A stretch of 64,000 bases of DNA from Robertmurraya sp. FSL R5-0851. GTDB lineage: Bacteria > Bacillota > Bacilli > Bacillales > Cytobacillaceae. The stretch lies in NCBI RefSeq assembly GCF_038002965.1, contig NZ_JBBOOE010000001.1, forward strand, positions 1,283,001-1,347,000. The letters are read 5' to 3'. Under the pieces are notes generated by a model that was given only the letters and a program-made list of their open reading frames with translations, was not told the origin of the DNA and searched no databases. Below, in pieces: positions 42,730-51,620 of this stretch (positions within the stretch are counted from its first letter, which is position 1; each line of letters starts with the position of its first letter). A program made the translations under genes and the position numbers.

Positions 42730-43995
42730 ATGGATGTAAACTACTTAATGAATAGTCTATGGGTAATGGTGTCGGCAGTGTTAGTTATCTTCATGATTGG
42801 TGGATTCATCATGCTAGAAGCTGGTTCCACTCGTATGAAGAACGCTGGTCATATTGCAGGTAAAACCATTTTTACATTCGGTTTAGCTTCATTAGTATTC
42901 TGGGCAGTAGGTTTTGGATTTATTTTTGGTGACAATGCTAATTTCTTTGTAGGTCTATCGAACTTTTTCTATGGTGGAGCAGAATTAGATTTAGCACTAA
43001 ATTCCTCGGTATTCTTCTTATTCCAATTAGCTTTTTCAGGAATTGCCATAACAATTGCTCTTGGTGGATTTGCTGAACGTGCAAAATTATCTGTATATTT
43101 AATCTTTACAGTATTGTTCTCAGCATTAGTTTATCCGGTAGTTGCTCATTGGATCTGGGGCGGTGGCTGGTTAGCAGAACATGGTAAGCAAGACTTTGCT
43201 GGCTCAACGGTTGTTCACTTAACAGGAGCGATGGCAGCATTTGCAGCTACTATTCTATTAAAGCCTCGTATTGGCAAATATAACAAAGATGGCTCTGCAA
43301 ACAATATTTATGGACACAATCAAGTATTTACAGCGTTAGGTGTTCTTATTCTTTGGGTTGGTTGGTTCGGATTCAACGCTGGTAGTACCGTATCAGTTGA
43401 TGCAGGATTCTTTGGATTTGTAGCACTTAATACGAACCTGGCAGCAGGTGCTGGTGCAGTGGCAGCGTTAATTATTTCTTGGGTAGTATTAGGAAAATCA
43501 GATATTCCTACTATCTTAAATGGTGCACTTGCAGGACTGGTTGCTATTACAGCATCATGTGCATTCGTTGATACATGGGCAGCGGTTGTTATCGGATTTG
43601 TAGCTGGTATTCTAGTATTCTATAGCGCGAGATTCTTTGAAAAGCGTAAAATTGATGACCCAATCTTTGCCCTATCTGTTCACGGTGCTGCAGGGGTATG
43701 GGGAACACTTTCAACAGGGTTCTTTGCAACACCAGAATTAGCGACAGTTGGTAAGCCTGGTTTATTCTATGGCGGTGGATTAGAGCAACTTGGGGTTCAA
43801 GCAATGGGTGTGGGTGTATCTGGGCTATACGCTTTTGTAGTATCATTCGCCATCCTTGCGATTGTTAAAAAAGTAATCGGTGGCCTTCGTGTAACTGAAG
43901 AGGAAGAAATTATGGGTCTAGATGTAAGTGAACATGGTAGCTACGGATACCCAGAAGTATTTTTAACTAGTGAAAATCAAAAAGTTTCTTCATAA
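42730..43995 (+). CDS. amtB: Ammonium transporter AmtB/NrgA
   Basis: A 421-residue Amt protein with about 11 membrane helices. The motifs D-x-x-x-x-G-G-x-V-V-H-like S-T-V-V-H-L-T-G-A and S-V-H-G-A-A-G-V-W-G-T carry the twin pore histidines. It takes up ammonium when nitrogen is limiting. GGGGGA precedes the ATG. Two TnrA boxes upstream indicate activation under nitrogen limitation. No glnK (nrgB) follows, unlike B. subtilis nrgAB. Confidence 0.95.
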   Translation: MDVNYLMNSLWVMVSAVLVIFMIGGFIMLEAGSTRMKNAGHIAGKTIFTFGLASLVFWAVGFGFIFGDNANFFVGLSNFFYGGAELDLALNSSVFFLFQLAFSGIAITIALGGFAERAKLSVYLIFTVLFSALVYPVVAHWIWGGGWLAEHGKQDFAGSTVVHLTGAMAAFAATILLKPRIGKYNKDGSANNIYGHNQVFTALGVLILWVGWFGFNAGSTVSVDAGFFGFVALNTNLAAGAGAVAALIISWVVLGKSDIPTILNGALAGLVAITASCAFVDTWAAVVIGFVAGILVFYSARFFEKRKIDDPIFALSVHGAAGVWGTLSTGFFATPELATVGKPGLFYGGGLEQLGVQAMGVGVSGLYAFVVSFAILAIVKKVIGGLRVTEEEEIMGLDVSEHGSYGYPEVFLTSENQKVSS

Positions 43996-44000
43996 TTAAT

Positions 44001-44031
44001 AAGGAGAGCCTCATTTTATGGGGCTTTCCTT
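44001..44031 (+). terminator. Terminator after amtB
   Basis: A 13-bp stem AAGGAGAGCCTCA / TGGGGCTTTCCTT with two G-T pairs; weak T tail, so read-through into the next genes is possible. Confidence 0.55.
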
Positions 44032-44055
44032 ATCTACTTAAAGGGCGTGTAAGAA

Positions 44056-45024
44056 TTGAGTTCATATGAGTCAATAAAATTATGGAAAGAAACTCATGTT
44101 GAAGAGTATATATCCAATTCAGAATCTTTAAATGAATTCCACGACGAGATTATGATGAAGGTATTTAAGACTGCAAGTGCCCGAATGAATATTGAACCTC
44201 CATGTGCTTTTGTATGGTTTATTACTGGTAGCGGGGGACGATTTGAACAAGGATTAATAAGTGACCAAGATCATGGGATTATTTTTCAAGATGATAGTCC
44301 AGAGGCAGGTAATTATTTTAGTGAGTTAGGTAAGGAATTATCAATGGGATTACAAATAGTTGGATACCCATTGTGCGATGGTAAGGTAATGAGTTCAAAC
44401 CCATTATGGTGTCAAACGGCTGTTAGTTGGAATAAACAGGTGGTAAATTGGATGGAGGAGAGCAGTTGGGTGTCGATTCGCAATTTGCAGATTTTCTATG
44501 ATGCTAGGAAACTTGTAGGTAAGCATGAACTTCTATTCGATCTTAAAAACATTATCCACGAATACAGTCGATCCCATCCTCAATTTTTAGGACGATTATT
44601 AGAAAATGTAAAACATGTTAAAAAGACGATTGGTCCACTAGGACAGATCATTGTTGAGGAGAAGGGAATACATGCTGGAGCTATTGATTTGAAGTATTCT
44701 GCTTTTATACCATATGTGAATGCAGTTCGGCTATTAGCATGGAAAGAAGGGATAACCGAGACTAGTACAATAGGTAGATTAAAAGAGCTTAATAAATTAG
44801 GGTATGAGGAGTTATCTCATTATCAGGAGAACTATTCGCAGCTTCTTCAGTTTCGCTTAGAACACCTTTCTTCTACAGCTTCATATGATGATTCCCACTA
44901 CTTGTATGTAAAAAAACTTACGAAAGACAATCAAAAACTAATTAAAAAGATACTGAAAGATGGAAAGAAGCTGCAGCAATACGTTCAGAGAATGATTGAA
45001 AAGGGTGGAAATCATGGCGTTTGA
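44056..45024 (+). CDS. DUF294 nucleotidyltransferase-like protein
   Basis: A 322-residue protein with a GlnD-type nucleotidyltransferase core: G-S-G-G-R-F-E-Q at 58-65 and the metal pair D70-x-D72 in I-S-D-Q-D-H-G. A helical substrate-binding region follows. CBS and cyclic-nucleotide domains common in DUF294 proteins are absent. The start is TTG, with a modest AAGGGCG site. It overlaps the exonuclease gene. The target is unknown; placement behind amtB invites a nitrogen-signalling role (inference). Confidence 0.82.
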   Translation: MSSYESIKLWKETHVEEYISNSESLNEFHDEIMMKVFKTASARMNIEPPCAFVWFITGSGGRFEQGLISDQDHGIIFQDDSPEAGNYFSELGKELSMGLQIVGYPLCDGKVMSSNPLWCQTAVSWNKQVVNWMEESSWVSIRNLQIFYDARKLVGKHELLFDLKNIIHEYSRSHPQFLGRLLENVKHVKKTIGPLGQIIVEEKGIHAGAIDLKYSAFIPYVNAVRLLAWKEGITETSTIGRLKELNKLGYEELSHYQENYSQLLQFRLEHLSSTASYDDSHYLYVKKLTKDNQKLIKKILKDGKKLQQYVQRMIEKGGNHGV

Positions 45025-45742
45025 ACCATTTATTCATTTTGTGAGAGGAATCCAGGGGAAACTGGGGACAAATGTATATAGTGGCTTACAGGGACAAAAC
45101 GGTCAGCATGTTGCCTTTTTGCGTCAGATGCAAAAAGAATTAAATTCAGACAATGCCTTACTGATTCCGTTGTCGGAGTTAGAGGTGACAGTTTTTGACC
45201 TTGAAACAACAGGTTTCTTTCCTGAAAAAGGGGATGAAATTTTGTCTATTGGTGCTATAAAGACAAAAGGAGCGCATGTGAAAGAAGCTGATTCCTTTTA
45301 TTCTTTAGTTCAATACGATAAAGAACTTCCGATCCTGGTGAAAGAGTTAACAGGGCTTTCAGAAGAGGAACTAAGGAGTGCGCCTCCTTTGTCAAATGTT
45401 CTACTGGATTTTTATCACTTTGCTAGAGGAACGCCACTTGTTGCACACCATTCAAATCATGAAAAAAACTTCTTGCAAGCAGCGAATTGGAAACAATTCA
45501 AAGCTCCTCAAAAACATCGCATCATTGATACGTCATTCCTATCAAGAATTGCCGATCCAGAATTAACTCAAAACAAGCTTGAGGATATTTGCGAGCGGTA
45601 TGGGATAGAAGTAGTGGATAGACATCATGCGCTGGGAGATGCTAAATTGACCGCTGTACTGTGGTGTATTTTTATTGAAAACGTTCAGGAAAAGGGATAT
45701 GAGACTCTTCAAGATATATATAATCTTATGGCAAAATTGTAA
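45014..45742 (+). CDS. DnaQ-family 3'-5' exonuclease
   Basis: A 242-residue DEDDh exonuclease. Exo I is F-D62-L-E64-T-T-G, and the C-terminal H-x4-D motif is in H-H-A-L-G-D-A-K. The N-terminal 50 residues are outside the fold. The ATG has GGTGG six bases upstream; a TTG six codons earlier is less likely. It may act on DNA or RNA ends, similar to PolC/DnaQ epsilon. The pair DUF294-exonuclease is probably one transcript because the genes overlap by 11 bases. Confidence 0.85.
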   Translation: MAFEPFIHFVRGIQGKLGTNVYSGLQGQNGQHVAFLRQMQKELNSDNALLIPLSELEVTVFDLETTGFFPEKGDEILSIGAIKTKGAHVKEADSFYSLVQYDKELPILVKELTGLSEEELRSAPPLSNVLLDFYHFARGTPLVAHHSNHEKNFLQAANWKQFKAPQKHRIIDTSFLSRIADPELTQNKLEDICERYGIEVVDRHHALGDAKLTAVLWCIFIENVQEKGYETLQDIYNLMAKL

Positions 45743-45759
45743 GATACTATAATTCTTTC

Positions 45760-45789
45760 TTTACTTATTAAAAAAGTTTGTGCTATTAT
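45760..45789 (+). promoter_or_regulatory. Promoter of the S-box transcript
   Basis: TTTACT and TATTAT are 18 bases apart, about 28 bases before the riboswitch begins. Confidence 0.5.
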
Positions 45790-45816
45790 TATCCATAAAT
45801 GAACTGAATATTGGAT

Positions 45817-45930
45817 TTCTTATCCAGAGTGGTGGAGGGGCTGGCCCGATGATACCCGGCAACCGATTTTCTTTTTATAGAAAACACGGTGCCAATTCCT
45901 GCAAAGCAATCGTGCTTTGACAGATAAGAA
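45817..45930 (+). ncRNA. SAM-I (S-box) riboswitch
   Basis: P1 pairs TTCTTATC with GATAAGAA. Between them are the conserved AGAGTGGTGGAGGG, TGGCCCGATGATACCCGGCAACC as split elements, GGTGCCAATTCCTGC and the pseudoknot GACAGATAAG. SAM binding favours the terminator at 45945 and shuts off homoserine dehydrogenase. Confidence 0.95.
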
Positions 45931-45944
45931 GAGATGATAACCAT

Positions 45945-45973
45945 AAACCCTCTTCTTTAGAAGAGGGTTTTTT
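45945..45973 (+). terminator. S-box intrinsic terminator (expression platform)
   Basis: An 11-bp perfect stem AAACCCTCTTC / GAAGAGGGTTT with loop TTTA and a T run. It is placed between aptamer and gene as expected. Confidence 0.9.
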
Positions 45974-45994
45974 ATTTTATCAGAGGAGGAAAAC

Positions 45995-47272
45995 ATGATG
46001 GAAACGGTGAAAGTTGTTCTTTTAGGGTTTGGTACGGTTGGATCAGGTGTGTATGATTCCATCCTTCATACACATCAGGAGAAGCTGGAACATGTTATTG
46101 GTAAGAAGGTTGAAATTGTCGGTATATTAGTGAAGTCGGAAAAGGAACGGCAACTTCCTCGAAATATTATTGTAACTACAAAGATTGACGAAATCTTAGC
46201 TCTCCCCAAAATAGACTATGTGTTCGAAGCGATTGTTGGTATTGAACCAGCGTATTCCTATACAAAGTTATTTTTAGATCGGGGCTGTCATGTGATAAGT
46301 GCAAACAAGGAATTGCTTGCCAATCGTGGTGAGGAGCTCACGGATTATGCTTTAAATAAAGGTAAGTTTTTAACTTTTGAGGCAGCTGTTGCAGGAGGGA
46401 TTCCTTTACTTAGAACGATTATTCAGCTTCTTCAAGTGAATGGAATTTTAGTTCTAGAGGGTATATTAAATGGAACGAGTAACTACATTCTATCGAAAAT
46501 GAGAAATGAGAAATTGAGCTTTGGAGAATGCCTGCAAGAGGCACAGCAACTCGGATACGCAGAGGCTAATCCGGAAAGTGATATTTCTGGTAGAGATGCT
46601 TTCTATAAGCAAATGATTTTAAGTAGTTTAATCTACCATGAGCAACCCGACTGGGAAAAGGTTGAAAGAATTGGGATTGAACAAGTCGCTTTAGAAGATC
46701 TAGCCTTAGGTGAGGTACATGGATTAAGGCTAAAGCTGCTGGCCTCTTTGAAAAGAGTGGACGAGGGAATCAAGGCAACCGTAAAGCCTACGTTTGTAAG
46801 CTCTGAACATCCTCTTTACAATGTGGAGGGGGTAGACAATGGCATAGTTATAAAAACGGATTTGGTTGGAACTCTTATGCTTCAAGGACCAGGAGCTGGT
46901 TCAAAGGCTACTGCAAGTGCTATGATTGAAGATTTGGTACAAATTGAACAACAAAAACAGCCCTTGCAAAAAGTACATCGATATAGCTATCAAAATCAAA
47001 ATGAAAAGGAGAATAATGCAAGTATTCAATTAGCTGTATTTCCACTGCAAAACAAGGAGGAATGGCTACGCTTAAAAGCGGTTATAAATGAAAATTCAAA
47101 GCATGTAAATATACTTCAAGAAGTGGTTAAAGAGCTTGGTGGTAGTATATACGGAAGTTTCTTATACGAAGGTGAGCTAGAGAGTGTGAAGCTACCTGTC
47201 TTATTTAAACGTTACCCTGTATCACCTATCGGTCTAAAAAGAGATCAATTGAATGTAGTTAATAGTTTCTAG
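45995..47272 (+). CDS. hom: Homoserine dehydrogenase, S-box controlled
   Basis: A 425-residue homoserine dehydrogenase. The nucleotide-binding motif G-F-G-T-V-G-S-G is at 11-18, and the catalytic domain carries G-I-L-N-G-T-S-N-Y-I. It reduces aspartate semialdehyde to homoserine. The C-terminal 90 residues do not show an obvious ACT domain. GAGGAGG precedes the ATG. Control by SAM suggests that this copy serves methionine synthesis; another hom for threonine may exist elsewhere (inference). Confidence 0.93.
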   Translation: MMETVKVVLLGFGTVGSGVYDSILHTHQEKLEHVIGKKVEIVGILVKSEKERQLPRNIIVTTKIDEILALPKIDYVFEAIVGIEPAYSYTKLFLDRGCHVISANKELLANRGEELTDYALNKGKFLTFEAAVAGGIPLLRTIIQLLQVNGILVLEGILNGTSNYILSKMRNEKLSFGECLQEAQQLGYAEANPESDISGRDAFYKQMILSSLIYHEQPDWEKVERIGIEQVALEDLALGEVHGLRLKLLASLKRVDEGIKATVKPTFVSSEHPLYNVEGVDNGIVIKTDLVGTLMLQGPGAGSKATASAMIEDLVQIEQQKQPLQKVHRYSYQNQNEKENNASIQLAVFPLQNKEEWLRLKAVINENSKHVNILQEVVKELGGSIYGSFLYEGELESVKLPVLFKRYPVSPIGLKRDQLNVVNSF

Positions 47273-47274
47273 GG

Positions 47275-47302
47275 AAGACGCATAATGATTGCGTCTTTTT
47301 TT
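47275..47302 (+). terminator. Terminator after hom
   Basis: Perfect 8-bp stem AAGACGCA / TGCGTCTT, 7-nt loop, seven T. Confidence 0.9.
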
Positions 47303-47353
47303 GTATTGTAAAGCTCCATAGGGCAAATAATATGTTTGCTATGGAGGTGTAGT

Positions 47354-48164
47354 ATGAGAAAACTTTTAATCTTGTTTGGAGTTATTATGCTTATCTTTGG
47401 TGTTGTTATCTATACATTAACAAATGTTTCCTTTGATTACGCATTTGTTCCGGAAGCAGAGGATGTAAGAAAATCAGAAAAGAAATCGAAAATAGCTTCT
47501 GTGTCAAACGGGGAGGAGATGGGGACATCAGAACAGATTGAGTTAGGACGAAAATTATTTTATGAGGAGACCTTTGGGAATGAAGTGTTTTTTTTCAGAT
47601 ATTTTAGGAATGTTTAATGGGGCCTTAACCTTAGGTAATATAGGAAAGGCAATCTTAAAATTAAATGAGGAAAGTACGAATAATCTTCAGGTCGAAGCGT
47701 ATAAAGATTTTTCTGCTGGTGATTTTCACATAAAAAAGGTGACTTAATTGATACATGTCTTGATGTGGCTAAAGGGGCTAAAACACCGGTTGGTATTAAG
47801 GTTGTATTTGATGAAGGAAGATTAAAAGCTGGAGTAAGCTGTGCTGCCTGTCACGCCACTGTTGATGCTAAAGGGAAAATTATGGAGGGTGTCCCCAATA
47901 CGGATTTGCAAATTGGTCTTGCGCTTGCCATGGGAACTAATACCGCTTCCTATTTTACTCATACAGAATTAGAGGATATTAAAGACTATATTAGTCAAAG
48001 TTCAACACAAATAGAAACATCAACAGGTGGGAAAGAATTCTTACCTGATATTGAAAAGTTTGAGAAATTCGTGGATGCAGAGATTATCAAATGGCCCACA
48101 GGCAGTAATGACACGACCATTGATTTACATAATAATCCTGTTCAAATTCCGGGAGCATTTGCAA
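47354..48164 (+). pseudogene. Decayed membrane-anchored cytochrome c-type gene
   Basis: Reading three frames in turn gives one protein: an N-terminal membrane anchor, E-L-G-R-K-L-F-Y-E-E-T-F-G-N-E-V-F, then a single haem-binding C-A-A-C-H and T-N-T-A-S-Y-F-T-H. The first frame break is one extra T in an 8-T run (47588-47595); the second is one missing A in a 6-A run (47732-47737). The 5' end has GGAGGTG and looks normal. After I-P-G-A-F-A the homology changes to a dehydrogenase. Confidence 0.75.
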
Positions 48165-48359
48165 CGAGCAATAAATTAATTCCCTTAGAAGAACTTAAAT
48201 GCATTAGTTCTACTAGCTGATGCGGTCCCAACTGCCTACTGGGGAGTAAGCAATGCAGATGTTAAGCCTGGTGATACGGTTATTGTAATCGGAAGTCAAG
48301 AGGGGGCTGATGCTCTCTTTTTGCGTATTATGGATGCCTCTTTTCCCATTGGAGCATAG
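48165..48359 (+). pseudogene. Zinc alcohol dehydrogenase remnant fused to the cytochrome pseudogene
   Basis: In a shifted frame from 48201 the sequence reads A-L-V-L-L-A-D-A-V-P-T-A-Y-W-G-V and V-K-P-G-D-T-V-I-V-I-G-S, the coenzyme-domain entry of medium-chain alcohol dehydrogenases. It has no catalytic domain before it and stops soon after. A deletion that joined two genes is the likely origin. Confidence 0.65.
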
Positions 48360-48392
48360 CATGTAGTAATGGAGAAAGGAGGTCAAGGATTT

Positions 48393-49121
48393 GTGATTAT
48401 CGTTGCGGGAATGAATTTAGAGATACCCCCTTTTCAATTATCCAGCAAACAAGCAGAAATTTTCCACTTCTTAAAGAACAGCAAGGAAGTGCATAGGTAT
48501 GTTCATAGTAGAGAGCTGTTGTTTGAATTGATATTACGAAAAAACATGATCAATAGTGCTATTGAAATGAACGAAAGTGAAGTGGAATTTTCCATATTTC
48601 ATACATCAAAGTTCAACTCCATGTATTGGTTGAAAACATCAAGAGGTTATATTCTTAAGCCAAATGTATTGCCCTCCGATGCAATAAAAGATATTTTTCT
48701 TAATGGGAAAGAGTACGGTTTTGAATGTACGACGGCCATTGTTGTCATTTTTTATTATGCTGTTCTTCAATCTATTGACGAGAGAGCTTTTAATTGGCTT
48801 TTTAATCATCTTCTCGTTTGGGATTGGAGCTATGATGAGGACCTAGGAATTATTACTAGAATCGGCTCGGATTTTATTCCGGGAGATGTGATGTATTTTT
48901 ACAATCCAGATTATGATAATCCGGTTTGGATAGGAGAAAATGTTGTATTTTTAGGTGAAGATAAATATTTTGGTCATGGAATTGGAATTGGTACAGAGGA
49001 AGAAATGATTAAAGCCCTTAATACTTTGCGAAAAGAAGGTGCAACGAGATCTGCTCACTTAATACATCAGCATAGTCGCTTAAATTTTAAGTATTTATCA
49101 CAGTTTTCTAAGCAAAATTAA
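48393..49121 (+). CDS. tgl: Spore coat transglutaminase Tgl
   Basis: A 242-residue protein-glutamine gamma-glutamyltransferase that cross-links spore coat proteins such as GerQ. The active-site Cys112 lies in F-E-C-T-T-A-I-V-V-I, and G-E-N-V-V-F-L-G-E-D-K-Y-F matches the B. subtilis enzyme closely. The GTG start has GGAGG ten bases upstream and gives M-I-I-V-A-G, like B. subtilis; an ATG eight codons earlier lacks a site. It is expected to be expressed late in the mother cell. Confidence 0.93.
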   Translation: MIIVAGMNLEIPPFQLSSKQAEIFHFLKNSKEVHRYVHSRELLFELILRKNMINSAIEMNESEVEFSIFHTSKFNSMYWLKTSRGYILKPNVLPSDAIKDIFLNGKEYGFECTTAIVVIFYYAVLQSIDERAFNWLFNHLLVWDWSYDEDLGIITRIGSDFIPGDVMYFYNPDYDNPVWIGENVVFLGEDKYFGHGIGIGTEEEMIKALNTLRKEGATRSAHLIHQHSRLNFKYLSQFSKQN

Positions 49122-49129
49122 ATCATTGG

Positions 49130-49174
49130 AAAAGGACAATTGATCCATTTGTCAGAAAAGATCATTGTCCTTTT
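49130..49174 (+). terminator. Terminator after tgl
   Basis: AAAAGGACAAT pairs with ATTGTCCTTTT around a long loop with partial inner pairing. Confidence 0.75.
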
Positions 49175-49256
49175 ATATTTATTTCATGTTCACTCTTTTT
49201 TCCTTATGAAAATCGCTGTATACTAATACTATGGAAGGAAAGTAGGAGAGAAATAC

Positions 49257-50288
49257 ATGCTAAAAAAGCTTATTATCGTTATCGTTTTGTGCAGTATTGG
49301 CTTTTTTTTACTGCCTTATAGTTTGCCATTGGTTTTTGCTTTAGTTACCGCTCTATTTTTAGAAGGTTTAGTTGAGTTTTATAAAAATAAACTTAGGATT
49401 GCACGAGTGCATGCTGTTTTAGCATCATTCTTAACGTACATATTAGGTTTAGTAATCATTGGCTATCACTTTTTTACTTTAATCATTCAACAAACTCTTC
49501 GTTTGTCAGAGAGTACACCAACTTTTGTAAAGGATTTCTATCGAAGTACTATTTTACCAATAATGGGTAGCTTAGAGAGATATTTACAAACACTACCAGA
49601 AGAAGTATTAAACTCGATGGAAAACACCATAGAGTCAAGTATCGCGTCCTTAGATGCCTTCTTACAAACTCTATTTGAAACGATCATATCTTTATTAACA
49701 GCCATCCCTGGTTTTTTAATTGAATTTTTAGTGTACTTGGTTGCTTTATTCCTGTTTTCCCTAGAGCTACCTAGACTAAAAGAAAATATTAAAAGACATC
49801 TAACAGAGGGAAGTTTAAAGAAAGCATCCCTTGTCATTAACCAACTAACCTGGGCAGGAGTTGGGTTTATAAAGGCTCAGCTATTTTTAAGTGTAATTAC
49901 CTTTGTGATGGCATTCACAGGATTATGGATTTTAGGAGTTACAAATAAAACTCTATTATCATTATTAATAGTCATTGTTGATATATTACCTATTTTGGGA
50001 ACAGGCTCCGTTTTAGTCCCTTGGGGAATTGTGGCCATATTACAGGAGAATCAATTATTAGGTGTGGGCTTAATTATTTTATTTGGGTTAATCACCATAA
50101 TTAGAAGGATCATTGAGCCGAAGGTATATTCGAGCAGTCTAGGGATTTCACCTCTAGCATCCTTAGTAAGTCTATACATAGGCTTTAAACTTATTGGTTT
50201 TCTTGGCTTATTTTTAGGTCCGGCTATCGTAATTGTTTACGATACGTTAAAAAAGGCAAATGTTATTAAAGTAAACTATAAAATATAA
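49257..50288 (+). CDS. AI-2E-family permease, YtvI-like
   Basis: A 343-residue AI-2E transporter-family membrane protein (PerM/YtvI/YueF group) with about seven helices. The conserved C-terminal G-S-V-L-V-P-W-G, I-I-E-P-K-V-Y and G-F-L-G-L-F-L-G-P-A motifs are present. YtvI is a sporulation membrane protein; others in the family export small molecules or ions. GTAGGAGAG precedes the ATG. Which paralogue this is cannot be decided here. Confidence 0.82.
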   Translation: MLKKLIIVIVLCSIGFFLLPYSLPLVFALVTALFLEGLVEFYKNKLRIARVHAVLASFLTYILGLVIIGYHFFTLIIQQTLRLSESTPTFVKDFYRSTILPIMGSLERYLQTLPEEVLNSMENTIESSIASLDAFLQTLFETIISLLTAIPGFLIEFLVYLVALFLFSLELPRLKENIKRHLTEGSLKKASLVINQLTWAGVGFIKAQLFLSVITFVMAFTGLWILGVTNKTLLSLLIVIVDILPILGTGSVLVPWGIVAILQENQLLGVGLIILFGLITIIRRIIEPKVYSSSLGISPLASLVSLYIGFKLIGFLGLFLGPAIVIVYDTLKKANVIKVNYKI

Positions 50289-50322
50289 AAATGAAGCCAT
50301 CGAAGGATGGCTTTTCATTTTT
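50287..50322. terminator. Terminator between convergent genes
   Basis: AGCCATC / GATGGCT with loop GAAG, flanked by AAAAATGA and TCATTTTT, which extend the stem with a small bulge. Confidence 0.8.
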
Positions 50323-50617
50323 ATTCCCAATCTTCATATTTGACAATTCCGCCTGTCAAATCAAGCTCTGATCGATCTCCTTTGTAGTACAGCTTTCCAT
50401 TTTCAGATACAATCAAGTTTTCATACGTATAAACTTTTTTCCCACTTGGTAAGATGATAATAATCTTTTCCCCTGGTTCGTCCTCCTTAGGTTGAACAGG
50501 GACGATAGTATTATTATCGTAAAGCTTTGCTACTAAAAGGAAAAGTACGATAAGACAAACTAGTAAAAAAACAATCCTCAAACTTACCCAAGTCATGTAT
50601 CGCTTTAATCGACTCAC
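50321..50617 (-). CDS. Small membrane-anchored hypothetical protein
   Basis: A 98-residue protein starting at GTG with GGCGGAG. A basic N terminus (S-R-L-K-R-Y) is followed by one membrane helix (about residues 10-31) and a polar extracytoplasmic domain with P-S-G-K-K-V-Y-T-Y-E-N-L and Y-Y-K-G-D-R. No family recognised. Confidence 0.6.
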   Translation of the reverse strand: MSRLKRYMTWVSLRIVFLLVCLIVLFLLVAKLYDNNTIVPVQPKEDEPGEKIIIILPSGKKVYTYENLIVSENGKLYYKGDRSELDLTGGIVKYEDWE

Positions 50618-50910
50618 ACTTTCTCCGCCTTTACTTCAATCTACCTCTAAATCTATGCAGGAATAAGATGGAAGTTTCCTTTTTTCATAAAATCTATTAA
50701 ACTACTTTAGAATGGTATTTTTGAAAGCAAATGGTGAATTTACATCAATATTGGGAATGAATGATAGAAACATACAACAAACGTCCTGATATTGAATGAG
50801 AAAAAGAAATGTACGTGTATTCGTTAGGTCAATTGTCCAATTTTTTTATTCGACAAATTGTGATATGTTATGCATACATACGAAAATGAGGAAATAAAGG
50901 ATCTGAAAAA

Positions 50911-51312
50911 ATGAAAAAAAATATGGAATTGATTTTTAAAACAATTGATGGTGTTTCTCTTTGGAAAATTAATAGAATGCTAAAGAAGCTTTCTAAATCG
51001 AAATTAATGATATTAGAGCAAATGAAGGACGAAAAAATTGTTATTCATCTTCCTTCCAAACCGGAGAGGGAAGTAACGAGTCTTGAAATGAAAAGGGAAT
51101 TACTCAAAGAAGTAGTTCAATTAGATGGTTTTGAATCCTTTAATGTAAGTGTATTAGAAAATTGTCGACCAGTTTACAAAGAACAAATCACTAAATATGG
51201 TCTGTATCGCTGGATTGAACTTCCCCTGCCAAATCAAATTCAATACGAATATAATTTTGCAGAAATGAAAGAATCTATTATTAATAATTATGAAGTGAGA
51301 CCGATCATGTAG
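50911..51312 (+). CDS. Hypothetical protein
   Basis: A 133-residue cytoplasmic protein, basic in the first half (L-K-K-L-S-K-S-K-L) and acidic near the end. No membrane segment or known motif. The ribosome site (AAAGGAT) is moderate. It is monocistronic: a 293-base gap without recognisable gene lies upstream and a terminator downstream. I do not recognise it. Confidence 0.6.
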   Translation: MKKNMELIFKTIDGVSLWKINRMLKKLSKSKLMILEQMKDEKIVIHLPSKPEREVTSLEMKRELLKEVVQLDGFESFNVSVLENCRPVYKEQITKYGLYRWIELPLPNQIQYEYNFAEMKESIINNYEVRPIM

Positions 51313-51349
51313 AAAACAAGAGCGTCCCAATTTTGGGAGGCTCTTGTTT
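51313..51349 (+). terminator. Terminator after the hypothetical gene
   Basis: AAACAAGAGC pairs with GCTCTTGTTT, with an inner CCC / GGG after a 2-base mismatch. Confidence 0.8.
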
Positions 51350-51418
51350 ATTATTCATAAAAACCACTGTACAAGCCGCCTCCGCTTTTTACCTAAAAAA
51401 GGGCGATTGACTATTCGC

Positions 51419-51444
51419 ACATTTTGGGTTTCTTACATAGGATA
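51419..51444 (+). promoter_or_regulatory. SigK-type promoter for two YjcZ-like genes
   Basis: CATAGGATA matches CATAnnnTA; CAC lies 15 bases upstream in the same CAC-N-TTTT context as at 28954-28982. Confidence 0.6.
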
Positions 51445-51474
51445 TAGTGACTTACAACTAAGGAGGTAATTTAA

Positions 51475-51582
51475 ATGTCAGAAACATTTGGTGGATACGG
51501 CGGAGGTTTCGCTCTGCTAGTAGTTTTATTTATCCTTTTAATTATCATTGGTGCTTCTTGGGGCTATGGTTACGGTTATTAA
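51475..51582 (+). CDS. YjcZ-family small protein
   Basis: A 35-residue peptide: M-S-E-T-F-G-G-Y-G-G-G, a hydrophobic helix ([16 protein letters not shown]), then S-W-G-Y-G-Y-G-Y. AAGGAGGT precedes the ATG. Same family as the peptides at 29015 and 51621; the first of a likely two-gene transcript. Members are found in spores; the biochemical role is unknown. Confidence 0.8.
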   Translation: MSETFGGYGGGFALLVVLFILLIIIGASWGYGYGY

Positions 51583-51620
51583 TAATTAACTAAACTAAAC
51601 CTTAAAAGGGAGGAATTTAA

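Noticed and set aside
43996..44055. glnK/nrgB downstream of amtB
   Set aside because: No PII-like frame is present; the gap is 60 bases and the next gene is a nucleotidyltransferase.
47562..47747. Separate 61-codon gene
   Set aside because: It is the middle segment of the frameshifted cytochrome gene, continuous in homology with the frames on both sides.
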